A stretch of DNA of 64,000 nucleotides, taken from the NCBI RefSeq assembly GCF_009901565.1, contig NZ_WXEW01000001.1, positions 1,178,001 through 1,242,000 of the forward strand, written 5' to 3'. Positions 50,679 to 60,220 of this stretch are shown here, one piece after another (position 1 is the first letter of the stretch; every line of letters begins with the position of its first letter). Both the position numbers and the translations under genes were made by a program. Origin of the DNA: Herbidospora solisilvae. Its GTDB lineage: Bacteria; Actinomycetota; Actinomycetes; Streptosporangiales; Streptosporangiaceae. The notes beneath the pieces were generated by a model. That model was not told the DNA's origin. It saw nothing but the letters and a program-made list of their open reading frames with translations, and made no database searches.

Positions 50679-51058
50679 TGGTCGGCATCGTGCTGGTCTC
50701 CCACAGCGCCGGCCTGGCCGAGGAGGCGGCGGCCCTGGCCGTCGGCATCGCCGGGGAGGACGCCCCGATCCGTCCGGCGGGCGGCACCGACGACGGCGAC
50801 CTGGGAACCAGCCTGACCCGGCTGGAGGAGGCCGTCGCCGAGGCCGACCAGGGCGACGGCGTGGTCCTGATCATGGACCTGGGCAGCGCCGTCCTCACCG
50901 CCCGCACCTTCGTTGAAGACCGGGCCGACGTGGTCATGGCCGACGCCCCCTTCGTCGAAGGGGCCATCAACGCCCTGGTCACGGCGGGCACCGGCGCCCC
51001 GCTCGACGCGGTCGTGGCCGCCGCCGAGGAGGCCAGGACGATCGGCAAACTCTGCTAA
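50678..51058 (+). CDS. dhaM: DhaM phosphotransferase subunit (EIIA-like, single domain)
   Basis: 126 residues. The phosphorylated His9 is in GIVLVSHSAGLAEE, and GVVLIMDLGSAVLTA and GAINALVTAGTGAPLD complete the family. It holds only the EIIA-Man-like domain; the fused HPr and EI parts of E. coli DhaM are missing, so general PTS proteins must supply phosphate. The ATG overlaps the dhaL stop. Confidence 0.93.
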   Translation: MVGIVLVSHSAGLAEEAAALAVGIAGEDAPIRPAGGTDDGDLGTSLTRLEEAVAEADQGDGVVLIMDLGSAVLTARTFVEDRADVVMADAPFVEGAINALVTAGTGAPLDAVVAAAEEARTIGKLC

Positions 51059-51069
51059 CCTCGCCGCTC

Positions 51070-51447
51070 GTGACAGAACGGGTGTACGTAGGCAACGCGA
51101 ACGCCGACGCGCTGCTCGACCGAGGCTGGCTGCTCGGCCACTTCCGCCCCGAGGGAGACGCCCGGCACAGCGACGAGGTCGAGATCAAGTGGGGCGTCCA
51201 CCCGGCGGGCGAGGAGCGCACCCAGTGGGTGCGGGGCGAGTCCCGCACGGCGATGATCGTCCTGATCAGCGGCCGCTTCCGCATGGAACTGCCCGACCGG
51301 AGCGTGGTCCTGGAGAAGCAGGGCGACTACCTGGTGTGGGGCCAGGGCGTCGACCACTCATGGGTCGCCGAGGAGGAATCGGTGGTGCTGACGGTCAGAT
51401 GGCCGTCGGTCCCCGGCTACCGGGCCCCGCTCACGCCGAGATCCTGA
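51070..51447 (+). CDS. Small cupin-like protein
   Basis: 125 residues. It begins VTERVYVGNANADALLDRGWLLGHF and has a cupin-type beta barrel: ESRTAMIVLISGRFRMELPDRSVVLEKQGDYLVWGQGVDHSW, with one clear His. Metal ligands of classic cupins are incomplete. The function is unknown. TAACCT (51056-51061), including the dhaM stop, ends 8 nt before the GTG, so it may have its own leaderless mRNA. It ends 17 bp inside the next convergent gene. Confidence 0.75.
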   Translation: MTERVYVGNANADALLDRGWLLGHFRPEGDARHSDEVEIKWGVHPAGEERTQWVRGESRTAMIVLISGRFRMELPDRSVVLEKQGDYLVWGQGVDHSWVAEEESVVLTVRWPSVPGYRAPLTPRS

Positions 51448-51709
51448 GGTCGACCGTCCGGCCGTCGGGGTCGGTGTGACGACCGGGCTCCCTGCCGGGG
51501 CCGCTCGGCAGCGTGAAACCGAGACGGAGCCGGCCCGTGGGCGGTCGGTCACCGGCCGGATAGAGCTCGAAGACGGTCGACCCGAGCGTGGCGGAGAAGT
51601 GCTCGGGTCCGGTGCCGTGCCGCTCCTTCTCGAAGGTCAGGCCGAGGCCGGTGTAGAAGGCCCGGCACTCGTCGAGCCGGTCGGTGTAGACGACGATCAG
51701 GTCGATCAC
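51431..51709 (-). CDS. Short VOC-fold protein
   Basis: 92 residues. It has one VOC opening (MIDLIVVYTDRLDECRAFYTGLGLTFEKERHG) and a closing DPDGRTVDLRIS, but the part between is short compared with the usual 115-130 residues. It may be a reduced protein that binds as a dimer or has lost activity. The GTG at 51709 overlaps the stop of the Smr-like gene (GTGA). Substrate unknown. Confidence 0.7.
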   Translation of the reverse strand: MIDLIVVYTDRLDECRAFYTGLGLTFEKERHGTGPEHFSATLGSTVFELYPAGDRPPTGRLRLGFTLPSGPGREPGRHTDPDGRTVDLRISA

Positions 51710-51963
51710 TTGTTGTGCCGGAAGTACACGAACAACCGGCCGTGGTTCTTCGCGTCCTTGTCGATCCGGTGGTAGAGCGCCTTGATCTCCTTCTGGTCCA
51801 GGAAACGCAGCACCTTCTTCTTGAGCTGGCCCGATCCCTTCCCGGGGATGATCTCGACCTCGGTCGCCTTCTTGTCGATGGCCTCCTGGATGATCCCGCG
51901 CAGGGCCCGGTCGATCTGGTCGCCCTTGTTGAAGATGTCGTGCAGGTCCAGCTTCAGCTTCAT
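51706..51963 (-). CDS. Smr-domain-like small protein
   Basis: 85 residues from the ATG at 51963. It reads MKLKLDLHDIFNKGDQIDRA, then ATEVEIIPGKGSGQLKKKVLRFL, with LDLH and the GKGSG...LKKKV loop typical of Smr (MutS2 C-terminal) nucleases or nucleic-acid binders. It is a free-standing small version. It probably acts on RNA or DNA in the cytoplasm. The next gene is coupled to it by a 4-nt overlap. Confidence 0.8.
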   Translation of the reverse strand: MKLKLDLHDIFNKGDQIDRALRGIIQEAIDKKATEVEIIPGKGSGQLKKKVLRFLDQKEIKALYHRIDKDAKNHGRLFVYFRHNK

Positions 51964-52115
51964 GGTCAGGAGTCTAGGTCGCGGCCACATGTGGACACTA
52001 GGCGGCGGAAAACCCTCTGGTTAGACTCCGGGGCAGGTTAGACCGTTCCAAAGACGACGCTCGGGGGAGCGGTCGACCTCCCCTGCGCGGCTCCGCAGCC
52101 CCCATGGGAGGTTAC

Positions 52116-55100
52116 GTGTCAAAGAAGTCACGGTTAGCCGCCGTAGCCGCAGGACTGAGCCTGGTCATATCCGCCTCACCCCCCGCGAGCGCGAGCCCCT
52201 CTCCCCCGCCGAGCGCCAAGCTCACCGCCACCCCGCTGACCAACCCCGAACGGGTCACCGGAGCCAAGTCGGCCACGGGCCGGCTCGCCGAGAGCGACCA
52301 GGCGTTGATCCGGTCGCGGTCGTCCACGCCCGTGAACGTCGTGGTCAAGCTCGACTACGACGCGCTGGCCGCCTACGAGGGCGGGGTCGAAGGGCTGGCG
52401 GGCACCTCCCCCTCGGTCACCGGCAAGGCGCTCGACCTGCGCAGCACGGCCGCGAAGAACTATCTCAAGCACATCGAGGGCGTCGAGAACACCTTCCTCG
52501 CCGAACTGCCCAAGCGGGTGGGGGGCGCGAAGGTCGGGCAGCGGCTGCGCACCGTCTACGGCGGGGTCGCGCTGACCGTCCCGGCGAACAAGGCCGCCGA
52601 ACTGCTGAAGATCAAGGGGGTGGCGGCCGTCCAGGAGGACAAGCTGGTGCAGCCGCTGACCGACTCCAGCCCGGCCTTCATCGGCGCGCCGACCGTCTAC
52701 TCGAAGCTGGGCGGGGCGCCGAACTCCGGCAAGGGAGTCGTCGTCGGGATCCTCGACTCCGGCGCGTGGCCCGAGCATCCGCAGTTCGCCGCCACCGCCA
52801 ACGTTCCGGCGCCGCCTGCCAAGGCCGACGGCACGGCCCGGACCTGCGACTTCGGCGACAACCCGCTCACTCCGGCCGCCGACGTGTTCACGTGCAACAA
52901 CAAGCTGATCTCGGGGCAGCCGTTCCTCGACACCTACAACGCCGTCGTCGGCGACGAGGTCTATGGCGACAGCGCCCGCGACTCCAACGGGCACGGCACG
53001 CACACCGCGACGACCTCGGCCGGCGCGCCGGTGGCCGACGCGAACCCGCTGGGCATCTCGCGCGGGCCCGTCCACGGCGTCGCCCCGGCCGCGCACGTGG
53101 CGGTCTACAAGGTGTGCGGGGCCGAGGGCTGTTACCAGTCCGACTCGGCGCAGGCCGTGGCGCAGGCGGTCCTCGACGGGGTGCGGGTGATCAACTTCTC
53201 GATCAGCGGGGGCGCCGATCCGTACAGCGACCCTGTTGAGCTGGCCTTCCTCGACGCCTACGCGGCGGGGGTGTTCGTGGCGGCCTCCGCCGGGAACGCC
53301 GGGCCCGGGGCGGCGACCGCCGACCACCTGAGCCCGTGGGTGACGACCGTGGCGGCCTCGACGCAGACGCGCACGTACCAGTCGACGATCTCGTTGTCGG
53401 GCGGGACCACCCTGAAGGGCGCGAGCGTGACCGAGGGGGTGCCCGCGAACCTGCCGGTGGTGCTGGCGTCGGCGCCGCCGTACAGTGACGCTCTCTGCCT
53501 CACCCCGGCGCCTCCCGGGCTCTTCACCGGGAAGATCGTGGCCTGCCAGCGCGGGCCGAACCGGGTGCTGAAGGGCTTCTCGGTACGTCAGGGCGGCGCC
53601 GCCGGGATGATCCTCTACAACGCCGAGCCGCTCGACGTGATGACCGACAACCACTGGTTGCCGACCGTGCACGTCGACAAGCCGGCCTCCGACCAGCTGC
53701 TCGCGTGGAAGGCCGCCAACCCGGCCGGCACCGCGTCGTTCACCCGGGGCGCGAAGACCACCTGGCAGGGTGACGTGATCACCACGTTCTCCTCGCGCGG
53801 GCCGGGCGGCGACTTCCTGAAGCCCGACGTGACCGCGCCGGGGCTGCACATCCTGGCCGGTACGACCCCCACTCCCGAGTCCCCGCTCGAAGGGCCGCCC
53901 GGCAACCTCTACATGTCGATCGCGGGCACCTCGATGTCCTCGCCGCACGTCGCCGGCGCGGCGGCGCTGCTGTTCGCCCTCCATCCGGCGTGGACGCCCG
54001 GCCAGGTCAAGACCGCGTTGGAGACGACGGCCAAGACGAGCGTCACCAAGCAGAACGGCACCACCCCGGCCGACGCGTTCGACATGGGCGGCGGCCGCAT
54101 CGACTTGAGCAGGGCGGGCGACGCCGCGCTGACCCTCGACGAGTCGGCGGAGAACTTCGCCGCCTCGGCGGCCGACCCGCTGAACCGGATCGACCTGAAC
54201 CTGCCGTCGGTGAACGCCCCCACGATGCCGGGCCTCATCACCGCCAAGCGCACCTTCACCAACGTCACCGGCAAGAGCCTCACCTACACGGCCACCGGCA
54301 CGACCGTGAGCGGCGCGTCCATCGTGGTCGTCCCGCCGCTGTTCACGGTCAAGCCGGGGAAGACGCAGACCGTCCAGATCGTGATCGCCGCCCCCGACCT
54401 GCCCGACGGGCAGTACTTCGGCCAGGTCGACCTCAAGCAGGTCGGCGGGGGCCTCCGGCAGCACCTGCCGGTGGCGTTCGTGCGCGGCGAGGGCGCCGTG
54501 CCGGTCGAGCAGACCTGCACTCCGGCGTCGATCCCGCGTGACACCGGCGAGTCGACCTGCACGGTGACCGTCCGCAACGACACGCTCGACGACACCGAGG
54601 TCACCGCGCTGAGCACGCTGAACTCGCGGCTGCGGCTCAACGCGGTCACCGGGGCCACGAAGGTCGGCACCCAGATCGCGACGGCCAGGAAGACGCTGGC
54701 GGGCCGCGCGCCCGACGCCCCGGCGATCGCCGCCGGCGGGCTGTTCGGCTACCTCCCGCTCGACGCGTTCGGCATCACACCGGTCCCGATCGGCGACGAG
54801 GAGGCGCTCGACTTCACCGTGCCGGCCTTCCGCTTCTCCGGCCGGACCTTCACCCGCCTGGGCATCACGTCCAACGGCTACCTGGTGGCGGGGGGCACCG
54901 AGGGCGCGGAGGACGTCGCCTTCGTGCCGCAGGACCTGCCCGACGCCGACCGGCCGAACGCGGTGCTGGCGCCGTTCTGGACCGACCTCGACGGCACCGG
55001 CGCGCCGGGCGTCTACGTGGCGACGCTGACCGACGGCGTCGCGAGCTGGATCGTCGTCGAGTGGCGGGTCAACCTGTTCGGCACCGGCGACCTGAAGACG

Positions 55101-55421
55101 TTCCAGTCGTGGATCGGGGTCGACGGGCCGGAGGACGTCACCTTCGCCTACCCTTCGCCCATCGCCTACCCGGGCGACGCCTACGGGCTGACGATCGGCG
55201 CGGAGAACACCGAGGGCACCCGGGGCGGCCGGGTCCCGGCGGGCACCGGCGCGGCCTCCGACTACCGGGTGACCAGCACGCCGGGCGCGCCCGGCGAGTC
55301 GCTGACCTACACCCTGAAGGTCAAGGGCGTGTCGGCGGGTGAGGGCACGGTCACCACGGCGACCTCCACCGAGAAGGTGAAGGGGGTGACCGTCGAGGTC
55401 GACCGGATCACCGTCCAGTAG
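52116..55421 (+). CDS. Secreted S8 subtilisin-like protease
   Basis: 1101 residues. Signal peptide, I9-type propeptide (about 70-180), and catalytic domain with Asp214 in [12 protein letters not shown], His293 in [11 protein letters not shown] and Ser606 in [20 protein letters not shown] domain is inserted between His and Ser ([26 protein letters not shown]). Fibronectin-type and beta domains fill about 640-1100. GGGAGG 5 nt before the GTG at 52116 favours it over the ATG at 52104. It is an extracellular enzyme with autoprocessing, typical of large actinobacterial subtilases. Confidence 0.93.
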   Translation: MSKKSRLAAVAAGLSLVISASPPASASPSPPPSAKLTATPLTNPERVTGAKSATGRLAESDQALIRSRSSTPVNVVVKLDYDALAAYEGGVEGLAGTSPSVTGKALDLRSTAAKNYLKHIEGVENTFLAELPKRVGGAKVGQRLRTVYGGVALTVPANKAAELLKIKGVAAVQEDKLVQPLTDSSPAFIGAPTVYSKLGGAPNSGKGVVVGILDSGAWPEHPQFAATANVPAPPAKADGTARTCDFGDNPLTPAADVFTCNNKLISGQPFLDTYNAVVGDEVYGDSARDSNGHGTHTATTSAGAPVADANPLGISRGPVHGVAPAAHVAVYKVCGAEGCYQSDSAQAVAQAVLDGVRVINFSISGGADPYSDPVELAFLDAYAAGVFVAASAGNAGPGAATADHLSPWVTTVAASTQTRTYQSTISLSGGTTLKGASVTEGVPANLPVVLASAPPYSDALCLTPAPPGLFTGKIVACQRGPNRVLKGFSVRQGGAAGMILYNAEPLDVMTDNHWLPTVHVDKPASDQLLAWKAANPAGTASFTRGAKTTWQGDVITTFSSRGPGGDFLKPDVTAPGLHILAGTTPTPESPLEGPPGNLYMSIAGTSMSSPHVAGAAALLFALHPAWTPGQVKTALETTAKTSVTKQNGTTPADAFDMGGGRIDLSRAGDAALTLDESAENFAASAADPLNRIDLNLPSVNAPTMPGLITAKRTFTNVTGKSLTYTATGTTVSGASIVVVPPLFTVKPGKTQTVQIVIAAPDLPDGQYFGQVDLKQVGGGLRQHLPVAFVRGEGAVPVEQTCTPASIPRDTGESTCTVTVRNDTLDDTEVTALSTLNSRLRLNAVTGATKVGTQIATARKTLAGRAPDAPAIAAGGLFGYLPLDAFGITPVPIGDEEALDFTVPAFRFSGRTFTRLGITSNGYLVAGGTEGAEDVAFVPQDLPDADRPNAVLAPFWTDLDGTGAPGVYVATLTDGVASWIVVEWRVNLFGTGDLKTFQSWIGVDGPEDVTFAYPSPIAYPGDAYGLTIGAENTEGTRGGRVPAGTGAASDYRVTSTPGAPGESLTYTLKVKGVSAGEGTVTTATSTEKVKGVTVEVDRITVQ

Positions 55422-55429
55422 ACACGGCG

Positions 55430-55458
55430 ACGGCCCGGCGGGAGTGCCGCCGGGCCGT
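55430..55458. terminator. Hairpin between convergent protease and CBS genes
   Basis: ACGGCCCGGCGG (55430-55441), a 5-nt loop and CCGCCGGGCCGT (55447-55458) make a 12-bp perfect stem just after the protease stop. It has no long T-run, only TTGT on the plus strand. It can act for both convergent genes. Confidence 0.65.
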
Positions 55459-55470
55459 TGTCCCAGGAGG

Positions 55471-55899
55471 TCAGCCGTGCAGATAGCCCACGAGGTGGGC
55501 GCGCTCGGTCTCCAGCTCCTCGATCGCGCTCTTGACGACGTCGCCGATGCTGACGATGCCGATGAGGCGGCCGTCCTGGACGACCGGGACGTGCCGGAAT
55601 CGGTGCACGGTCATGGTCTTGCGTAGTTCGTCAACGTTCTCGTCGGGGCCGCAGGTGCGCACCTCGACGGTCATGATGCTGGAGACGGGCTCGGCGAGCA
55701 CCGCTCCGCCTCGCATGTGCAGGTGCCGGACGATGTCCCGCTCCGACACGATGCCCGTGATCGCCTGGCCGTCGGCGGAGACGACCACGGCGCCGATGTT
55801 GTGCTCGGCCAGCAGGCTGAGCAGGTCGGTCACTGTGGCATCCGGGGGAACGGTCACCACGTGGGCGCCCTTTCCCTGCACGATCGTCCCGATGAGCAA
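55471..55899 (-). CDS. Paired-CBS-domain protein
   Basis: 142 residues, two CBS domains. The first has VTVPPDATVTDLLSLLAEHNIGAVVV and GIVSERDIVRHLHM, the second CGPDENVDELRKTMTVHRFRHVPVV and GIVSIGDVVKSAIEEL. Such proteins bind adenosine nucleotides and regulate partners. Stand-alone CBS pairs are often part of dormancy regulons in actinobacteria. AAGGGTGG 6 nt before the TTG at 55899 supports this start. Confidence 0.88.
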   Translation of the reverse strand: MLIGTIVQGKGAHVVTVPPDATVTDLLSLLAEHNIGAVVVSADGQAITGIVSERDIVRHLHMRGGAVLAEPVSSIMTVEVRTCGPDENVDELRKTMTVHRFRHVPVVQDGRLIGIVSIGDVVKSAIEELETERAHLVGYLHG

Positions 55900-55972
55900 T
55901 CGACACCACCCTTCTGCTTGTCTCCCCAGGCAACAACCTGTGGTGACGCTCCGTCAAGAGCAGGGCCGGATT

Positions 55973-56019
55973 TTTCACATTCGCCGAAATGACTCTTAAT
56001 GTGCTGGTGGAATGTGAAA
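55973..56019. promoter_or_regulatory. Spaced inverted repeat before aminopeptidase P gene
   Basis: TTTCACATTC (55973-55982) and GAATGTGAAA (56010-56019) are exact complements separated by 27 nt. The repeat lies in the 134-nt AT-rich gap between the CBS gene (minus) and the aminopeptidase gene (plus), 14 nt before the ATG of the latter. Half-sites look like TCACA/TGTGA but are in the reverse order and spacing to a CRP site. Confidence 0.55.
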
Positions 56020-56033
56020 TACCATGCGTCGTC

Positions 56034-57359
56034 ATGACGACCGAGAACACCGGTTCCCATGACCTCCCGATCACGCCGGAGCTGGCGGCCTTCATGACGA
56101 CGGGCTGGGCCGACACGCGGCACGACGATCTGCCGCAGCTGCCCGTGGCGGCGTACACGCGGAAGAGGCGGGCCAGGCTGGCCCAGCGGTTCCCGGGTGA
56201 GCGGCTGGTGATCCCGGCCGGCGACCTGAAGGTCCGCAGCAACGACAGCGACTACCGGTTCCGGGCGCACAGCGCCTACGCCTACCTGACCGGCGCGCAC
56301 GAGCCCGCCGACGTGCTGGTGATCGAGCCGTCCGGGGAGGCCGTGCTCTACCTGCGGCCCCGCTCGCCCCGGTCGCAGGGCGAGGAGTTCTACCGCGACC
56401 GGCGGTTCGGGGAGTTCTGGGTGGGCCGCCGCCCCGATCTCCAGGAGGCCGCCTCCCTGTACGGCCTGGAGACCGCCCACATCGACGACTTCCGCCCCGG
56501 CGGGCGGACCCTCGACCAGGACGCCGAGCTCACGTCGCACCTGTCGGAGATGCGGCTGATCAAGGACGAGCACGAGATCGCCGAGCTCCAGCACGCCGTC
56601 GACGCGACCACCCTGGGCTTCGAGGACGTCGTGCGCGCCCTCCCCCAGGCTCTCGGGCACCCCCGGGGCGAGCGCTACGTCGAGGGGATCTTCGGCTTGC
56701 GGTCGCGACTGGAGGGCAACGCGACCGGCTACGACTCGATCGTCGCCTCGGGCGCGCACGCCTGCGTGCTGCACTGGATCCGCAACGACGGCCCCCTGAA
56801 CCCCGCCGACCTGCTGCTCCTCGACGCGGGAGTGGAGACCGACGGCCTCTACACCGCCGACGTCACCCGCACCTTCCCGCTGTCGGGCCGGTTCTCACCG
56901 ATCCAGCGCCAGGTCTACGACCTCGTGTACGAGGCCCAGAACGCCGCCATCGCCACCCTGCGGCCGGGGGCCCGCTTCCGCGACTTCCACCTGGCCGCGA
57001 TGCGGGTGATCGCCGACGGCCTGGCCGGATGGGGTCTGGAGTCCGACTTCGAGACGGGCCTCTACCGCCGCTACACGTTGTGCAGCAGCGGCCACATGCT
57101 GGGCCTGGACGTCCACGACTGCGCCAGGGCCAGGGCCGAGACCTACCTCGACGGCGTGCTCGAAGAGGGCATGGTGCTGACCGTCGAACCCGGCCTCTAC
57201 CTGCAGCCCGACGACCTGACGCTGCCGCCGGAGCTGCGCGGGATCGGCGTGCGGATCGAGGACGACCTGGTGATCACCGCCGACGGCGCCCGGCTGATGT
57301 CCGGCGCGCTCCCCCGCTCGTCGGCCGAGATCGAGACGTGGCTGGAGGGACTTCAGTAG
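56034..57359 (+). CDS. pepP: Xaa-Pro aminopeptidase (aminopeptidase P)
   Basis: 441 residues from the ATG at 56034. The N-terminal creatinase-like domain (about 1-190) has DYRFRAHSAYAYLTGAHEPADVLV; the pita-bread domain holds the two metals with Asp in LLLDAGVE, Asp in YTADVTRT, His in SSGHMLGLDVHD, Glu in VLTVEPGLYL and Glu in VRIEDDLVI. It removes an N-terminal residue next to proline in the cytoplasm. There is no Shine-Dalgarno; TACCAT (56020-56025) ends 8 nt before the ATG, so a leaderless start is likely. The end overlaps the convergent transpeptidase by 7 bp. Confidence 0.93.
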   Translation: MTTENTGSHDLPITPELAAFMTTGWADTRHDDLPQLPVAAYTRKRRARLAQRFPGERLVIPAGDLKVRSNDSDYRFRAHSAYAYLTGAHEPADVLVIEPSGEAVLYLRPRSPRSQGEEFYRDRRFGEFWVGRRPDLQEAASLYGLETAHIDDFRPGGRTLDQDAELTSHLSEMRLIKDEHEIAELQHAVDATTLGFEDVVRALPQALGHPRGERYVEGIFGLRSRLEGNATGYDSIVASGAHACVLHWIRNDGPLNPADLLLLDAGVETDGLYTADVTRTFPLSGRFSPIQRQVYDLVYEAQNAAIATLRPGARFRDFHLAAMRVIADGLAGWGLESDFETGLYRRYTLCSSGHMLGLDVHDCARARAETYLDGVLEEGMVLTVEPGLYLQPDDLTLPPELRGIGVRIEDDLVITADGARLMSGALPRSSAEIETWLEGLQ

Positions 57360-58051
57360 ATCCACACCCTCCCGCCGACGGGCAGGCTGCCGCTCTTCCA
57401 CAACCAGTTCATGGCCTCGTACGACACCCGCACGCACCCGTGCGAGGCCGGCCTCGGCGGGACGTAGGCCGACCCGTGGATGGCGTAGCCGCCGTGGAAG
57501 TACTTGGGCCGGTAGAGCTCACCCAGCGGTGACTTCTCCACCTTGTTCACCTGCCGCTGCACGGTGAACACCCCTCGGGGCGTGGTGGCGATCTTGCCAC
57601 CGCCGTACGGCTTGCCGTTCCCGCCGGAGGTGTTGAAGACCTTCACCACCTTGCCGCCCCTGACGACCATCAGCAGCTGCCGCTGGAGGTCGACCTCGAC
57701 CAGGTTGCCGCTGGTGCTGCGCGCGACGGGCACCCAGCCCCGGCGGATCCTGCGGTCGACCTCCTCGCTCCAGCGGGCGTTGGTCTTGAGCCCGTTCACC
57801 TTCTGGACGGCGAACATCGCCTGCGCCATGTCGGGCCCGTAGTAGCCGTTCCACGGCCCGGTGAAGTAGCCCAGAGCGGACAGCTCCTTCTGCAGCCGCC
57901 GGTTGGCCGCACTCGTCGTGCCGGGTTTCGGGACGTCGGCCTGGTAACGGTGCGTGACCTTGTGCGGCCCCCGATCGGCGTGCGCCGCGCCCGCCGGCAC
58001 CGCGCCCACAATGGCCCCCACCAGCACAACCAGACATTTCGAACGGCTCAT
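57353..58051 (-). CDS. L,D-transpeptidase with peptidoglycan-binding domain
   Basis: 232 residues. Signal peptide (LVVLVGAIVGAVPAGAAHA), peptidoglycan-binding repeat (RLQKELSALGYFTGPWNGYYG, then MAQAMFAVQKVNGL), and YkuD domain with HGSAYVPPRPASHGCVRVS, catalytic Cys206. It forms 3-3 cross-links or attaches proteins in the wall. The TTPRGVFTVQRQ segment is the usual start of the catalytic part. It is a single gene, with the PPTase gene divergent. Confidence 0.93.
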   Translation of the reverse strand: MSRSKCLVVLVGAIVGAVPAGAAHADRGPHKVTHRYQADVPKPGTTSAANRRLQKELSALGYFTGPWNGYYGPDMAQAMFAVQKVNGLKTNARWSEEVDRRIRRGWVPVARSTSGNLVEVDLQRQLLMVVRGGKVVKVFNTSGGNGKPYGGGKIATTPRGVFTVQRQVNKVEKSPLGELYRPKYFHGGYAIHGSAYVPPRPASHGCVRVSYEAMNWLWKSGSLPVGGRVWIY

Positions 58052-58105
58052 TGCTTACCCCCCGTAGTTCACTTGATCGACATATACCTCCAATACGCTG
58101 AGGTG

Positions 58106-58744
58106 ATGCGCGCCCCACTGGCCGTCGCCGGTTACACCGACGAAGTCCTGGACGCCGTCGGCGGGACGCTCACCGAGACCGAGCGGGCCCGCGCCGACCG
58201 GTTCACACGGGAGCAGGACCGGCTCGACTTCGTGGCCGCCCACCTCCTGGTCCGTTACTGCGCGGCGAAGATCCTCGACATGCGCGCGTGCGTGCTCACC
58301 CTCGAACAGCGCTGCGACCGCTGCGGCCGGCCCCACGGCCGCCCCTTCATCACCGAGGCCCCCGAGTTGTCGGTCAGCCTGGCCCACACCGCCGGGTACG
58401 TCACCGCCGCCGCGGGGGCGGGCAAGGTCGGCGTGGACGCCGAGCACGCGACCGGCGGGCAGGCCGACGAGAACCTGGTCGCGCTGGCCCTCACGCCGGC
58501 CGAGGCGGGGCTGGTCGGGATGGACAACCGGCGGCTCATCCGCCAGTGGGTGCGCAAGGAGGCGCTGGTCAAACGGGGTGAGCTGGCCCTCGACCGGTTA
58601 CGGGACGCCGATCTGTCGAAGGTGCCGTTCGACGGTCGTGCACACGAATGGGAAGGCCGTCACCTGGTCGAGTGGACCGCCGGGACCGTGATCGCCACCG
58701 CGATCTTCGACGAGCCCGGCGAGCTCCAGATCATCGGCGGCTAG
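58106..58744 (+). CDS. Sfp-type 4'-phosphopantetheinyl transferase
   Basis: 212 residues. The Mg site is GVDAEH (P2 region) with IRQWVRKEALVKRGELAL (P3, WxxKEA), and ERCDRCGRPHGRPFI is a conserved Cys-rich turn before. It activates carrier proteins of fatty-acid, polyketide or non-ribosomal synthesis by adding phosphopantetheine. No synthase genes are near. TACGCT (58094-58099) ends 6 nt before the ATG (leaderless type); GAGGTG in between is too close to be a good Shine-Dalgarno. Confidence 0.9.
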   Translation: MRAPLAVAGYTDEVLDAVGGTLTETERARADRFTREQDRLDFVAAHLLVRYCAAKILDMRACVLTLEQRCDRCGRPHGRPFITEAPELSVSLAHTAGYVTAAAGAGKVGVDAEHATGGQADENLVALALTPAEAGLVGMDNRRLIRQWVRKEALVKRGELALDRLRDADLSKVPFDGRAHEWEGRHLVEWTAGTVIATAIFDEPGELQIIGG

Positions 58745-59688
58745 AACCGGTCTTCGGCCGAGGAGGTCGGGTCGAGGAACACCTCGCGGATCTCCGGGAA
58801 GTCGCCGCGCAGCCGCCGCTCCACCTCGGCCGAGGCCGATTCGAGCGCGGCCCCGGTCGCCTCGTCGACGAAGTCGATGCGTGCCGCGACCAGGATCCGG
58901 TTGGGCCCGATGACCACGGTCAGCAGCTCGACCACCCGCTCGACCTCGGGCAGCACCTCCAGGTGGGCCAGGATGCGCCGCTCCAGCCCGGCCGACGCCG
59001 ACCGGTTCAGCAGCAGACTGGCGTTGGCCCTGATCAGGGTGACCGCCACGAACAGCAGCAGCAGGCCGATCAGGACCGACCCGGCGCCGTCCCACGCGGT
59101 GTTCCCGGTGAGCTGGGTCATGCCGAGCCCGCCGAACGCGATCAGGATGCCGGTCAGCGCCGCGGCGTCCTCCAGCACCACGGCCTTCAGCATCGTGTCG
59201 GAGGTCCGTCTGAGCAGTGCGAACGGCCGCGTCTGCCACCGCGTGGCCGACGTGCGGAGCTGCCGCAGCCCCTGGAACATCGAGATGCTCTCCAGCCCGA
59301 ACGAGACCGCGAGCACGACGTAGGAGACGGTGAAGTCGGTCAGCTCCTCGCCGTCGAAGATCGTGTGGAACCCGTGGGTGACGGAGAACCCGGCCCCGAC
59401 GACGAGGGTGAAGCAGGCGGCGATCAACGCCCAGAGGAACGCGGCGTTGCCGTAGCCGAGGGGATGCCTCCGGTCGGCGGGCCGCTCGCCGCGCTTGATC
59501 GCGGTGAACAGCAGCACCTCGGTCACCGTGTCGGCGGCGCTGTGGGCGGCCTCGGACAACATCGACGCCGAGCCGCTCACCAACCCCGCCACCAACTTGG
59601 CGACCGCGATGGCGAGATTGGCCCCACCTGCGACGATGACCGTAAGGAGGGAGTCACCGCCGTCGGTTTTGTCGTTCATGTTCGACAT
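58741..59688 (-). CDS. Cation diffusion facilitator family transporter
   Basis: 315 residues. Six helices; the metal site on helices 2 and 5 is SEAAHSAADTVTEVL (His and Asp) and EDAAALTGILIAF (Asp). A cytoplasmic domain of about 80 residues follows with VERVVELLTVVIGPNRILVAARIDF. It should export Zn2+ or a similar metal in exchange for protons as a dimer. RHPLGYGNAAFLWAL marks the YdfM/CzcD-like branch. Its stop shares CTAG with the PPTase gene. Confidence 0.92.
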   Translation of the reverse strand: MSNMNDKTDGGDSLLTVIVAGGANLAIAVAKLVAGLVSGSASMLSEAAHSAADTVTEVLLFTAIKRGERPADRRHPLGYGNAAFLWALIAACFTLVVGAGFSVTHGFHTIFDGEELTDFTVSYVVLAVSFGLESISMFQGLRQLRTSATRWQTRPFALLRRTSDTMLKAVVLEDAAALTGILIAFGGLGMTQLTGNTAWDGAGSVLIGLLLLFVAVTLIRANASLLLNRSASAGLERRILAHLEVLPEVERVVELLTVVIGPNRILVAARIDFVDEATGAALESASAEVERRLRGDFPEIREVFLDPTSSAEDRF

Positions 59689-59739
59689 CGTGTCATGCTC
59701 CCGTGTACGGGGGTGACAGACGATCTTTAGACTGGTGGG

Positions 59740-60195
59740 ATGGCAGACCCCCGCTGGCTGACGGCCGACGAGCAGAGAGCGTGGAGGGCCCATCTGACGG
59801 CCCACCGGCTCCTCACCCACCGCCTCGACCGCGAGTTGCAGGAACACGGGCTGTCGTTCAACGACTACGAGATCCTGGTCAACCTGTCGGAGAGCCCCGA
59901 CCACCGCATGCGGATGAGCGACCTGGCCGACGCGACCGTGCAGTCGCGCAGCCGCCTGTCCCACCAGATCTCCCGCATGGAGCAGGCGGGCCTGGTGACC
60001 AGGGAGCTGTGCGAAGACGACCGGCGTGGAACGTTCGCCGTGCTCACCCCTCTGGGCTACCACACGATCGAACGCGTCGCCCCCGACCACGTGGCCGGGG
60101 TGCGCGCCCACTTCATCGACCTGCTCAACCCCGAACAGATCCGAGAGGTCGAAGAGATCTACACACCCGTCGTGGCACATCTCCAGGGGAGGTAG
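59740..60195 (+). CDS. MarR-family regulator
   Basis: 151 residues, a winged helix: LSFNDYEILVNLSES, RMRMSDLADATVQSRSRLSHQISRMEQAGLVTRELCEDDRRG. The recognition helix and the wing with DDRRG are standard. The ligand and targets are unknown; the divergent metal exporter lies 51 bp away. TAGACT (59728-59733) ends 6 nt before the ATG, and there is no Shine-Dalgarno, so it is probably leaderless. Confidence 0.9.
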   Translation: MADPRWLTADEQRAWRAHLTAHRLLTHRLDRELQEHGLSFNDYEILVNLSESPDHRMRMSDLADATVQSRSRLSHQISRMEQAGLVTRELCEDDRRGTFAVLTPLGYHTIERVAPDHVAGVRAHFIDLLNPEQIREVEEIYTPVVAHLQGR

Positions 60196-60220
60196 CCCCC
60201 GGCGGGCTAGCATCCCTGGC

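Noticed and set aside
45568-51058. Single operon from the kinase through dhaM
   Set aside because: There are gaps of 90 and 56 nt with separate ribosome sites and regulatory repeats, and the products do unrelated work.
51070-51447. Signal peptidase I for the small protein after dhaM
   Set aside because: There is no catalytic Ser/Lys pair and no membrane anchor; the beta-barrel with His fits a cupin.
55973-56019. CRP/cAMP receptor site
   Set aside because: TCACA and TGTGA occur in the wrong order and 27+ nt apart, so it does not match TGTGA-N6-TCACA.
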